Source of the DNA: Emmonsiellopsis sp. PD_33
Lineage: Eukaryota > Ascomycota > Eurotiomycetes > Onygenales > Ajellomycetaceae
DNA length: 47,288 nt
Reading direction: 5' to 3'
Assembly: GCA_032988165.1 (NCBI GenBank)
Contig: JANTQF010000273.1
Coordinates: 1 to 47,288 of the forward strand
Shown: positions 45,677 through 47,288 of the stretch, in pieces
How positions within the stretch are numbered: the first letter of the stretch is position 1
Layout: every line of letters starts with the position of its first letter
The notes under the pieces: model-generated
What the model was told of the DNA's origin: nothing
Seen by the model: the letters and a program-made list of their open reading frames with translations, nothing else
The model's database searches: none
Position numbers and translations under genes: made by a program

Positions 45677-47288
45677 ATTCTTTACCCACTCCGGCCTCTC
45701 CTTATTTTCTTTTTTTCCCATCAATTATTTCTCTCGACCGACCCCGAGTCATTGGCCGGTGCTGCCTGCCTGTCTGTTGCTGCCTGCCCAATATACCATT
45801 CTCGTGCCTATTAGCCTCATATTTCCTTTTATTGTTATTTCATTTCTCTCTACTCTGCTCTCCTGGCTTGCTACCGCTTTGTTGTTTTGTTACCTCATAT
45901 CAGACCGGAAAACTTCATCTGCAGCCAAGATGTCCCGAACAGGCACCTTGTGGCTTGTACTATACGCATCAAATCCTCATTCGGCATTACATGGAACGGC
46001 TTGGCGGGGTAAGACGGTGTTGTCGTTGGGAGATCTGGATCTTTCGTGCTCGTGAGCGGCGTTTTTTGTCTTTGCTTATATGATTGCTGTTTGGGGTGTA
46101 TCATCATCGGTGTCGTTCTCATGTTCTCAAGCCCTATATTTCCTTATATCTTTTTATCATTATCAATACCCAATTTGGCACAGCAGCAGGCTCGCATACC
46201 GGCTAAGACATGGAGGTATGGTGGGGGGGATTATATGAAAAAAAGCTTGTGGCAGTGGAACGCATGCGTTTCTTACTGTCAGCCACTTTCGATCTATTGA
46301 AAAGTGGAAGGAGGAGTTCGGGGGCATTTTTGTTGTTTCACAGGGGGGGTTGTTGGGTCATTGTCAGTTTTTGTTATTCTTTTTTCTATTTTGCCTTGCA
46401 AGGAACAATGGGACCCTCAACTGGATGATTTTTTTTTGGTATGAATTTTACCTTGAAAAAATCTTGACACCGGGAAAGGGGAGAGAAAAAACAATTTTTT
46501 GTACTTTAGCTAGCCATGAGACTGCCAACTCTCGTTTTGGTAGGATCTGGACAAAAAGGAAAAAGGAAGAGAAAAACTGAGGATAGCTTAGATGGCCTTT
46601 TTTTAATCAACTACAATGCCTGTGAAAGAACACATAACAGACAACAAATCATGTGGGGAAATATCTTTCTTTTCAACAGATAGCAATCAAGCAAACATAA
46701 ATAACATGCTTATTCTTTCCCTGGCAAACATTTTAGTCTTCCAAGTATCATACGATGGTGCAAAATGTTGCTTTTTCAGGGGGGGGTTCCTGTTCACTGC
46801 ACTTTGTGTTGGAAAATATGCATAAAAGGGCGGTGTGGAGGCGGTGAAGGGGTCTACAGCGCTAGGATGAAGTTTTATTAGGGGGGAGGGGGAGGTGGTG
46901 GTGGACCGTGGTGATAACTTTTCCAAGTCCACTTCCACCACCACTCCGTACATTGGACTTGTTTCCTTGTCGCTTTTTATTAGACCAATTAATCTCAAGG
47001 ATGCACGCATGCATGTATGCATACTGAATGATGGGGCTAATAATGATAGTAATGATCTCTCTTCATTCCTCCTTATCCGGCTCCCTACGAGTTCTCGTCG
47101 ACGACGTTCGCCGGACGGCCGAACTAGAGTAGCGGCGCAGCGCAGTTTGCGGGATTTGGGCCTCCTGCTGAATACTAGGAGGTGATATTCGGTTGCTGGC
47201 CGCTGAAAGAGCGAACAAAGTCCTTATGATTCCACAGGAGCTCCATCATACTGCATTTTCATAAAAGGAACAGTGTCTTTCGACCCAA
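45677..47288. other. 3' flank of the kinase gene and unassigned DNA
   Basis: 1.6 kb with only short ORFs. The first few hundred bases are T-rich and probably 3' UTR. G-runs (46344-46350, 46780-46786, 46880-46890) and poly-T tracts occur. I see no gene, RNA or element. Confidence 0.6.

Noticed and set aside
1..47288. tRNA, rRNA, CRISPR array or intact transposon
   Set aside because: I read for B-box-like GGTTCGANNCC, spaced direct repeats and transposase or reverse-transcriptase motifs and found none; a tRNAscan or RepeatMasker run would be decisive.

Overview
The window is nuclear DNA from a filamentous ascomycete, probably a eurotiomycete and perhaps Onygenales/Ajellomycetaceae. This rests on short GT-AG introns with CTAAC-like branch points, Zn2Cys6 and C2H2/Fungal_trans regulators, an E-class P450, Ste11/SteC, Vps18, a Ran1/Ksp1-like kinase, and a fungal PD-(D/E)XK-like hypothetical protein. 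The order-level placement is inference only. Gene models below were spliced by hand; each was checked for GT-AG borders, phase and family motifs.

Left block (about 0.6-10.9 kb, all minus strand): a C2H2/Fungal_trans transcription factor, a Zn2Cys6 transcription factor, an aldo/keto reductase and a membrane-anchored cytochrome P450. Two regulators beside two redox enzymes, all in one direction, look like a small catabolic or secondary-metabolism group. No polyketide synthase, NRPS or terpene synthase is visible.

Middle block (about 14-33.5 kb): Ste11/SteC MAPKKK (+), mitochondrial ribosomal protein uL5m (-), a ubiquitin-specific protease with a C-terminal CaaX box (+), an acidic-tailed PD-(D/E)XK-like protein of unknown function (+), a GH31 alpha-xylosidase-type enzyme with 11 exons (+) and the vacuolar sorting protein Vps18/Pep3 (+). 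These are mostly housekeeping or signalling genes with independent promoters.

Right block: about 10.3 kb (33.5-43.75 kb) without a convincing gene leads into a single-exon Ran1/Ksp1-like kinase (+). That gap holds simple repeats, two long perfect palindromes, a GTTAAC cluster and a pyrimidine-rich leader with short upstream ORFs. It looks like an extended regulatory region, or it hides a non-coding transcript. The last 1.6 kb is 3' flank. I saw no tRNA, rRNA, CRISPR array or intact mobile element; the first 600 bases may contain a decayed LTR-type remnant.
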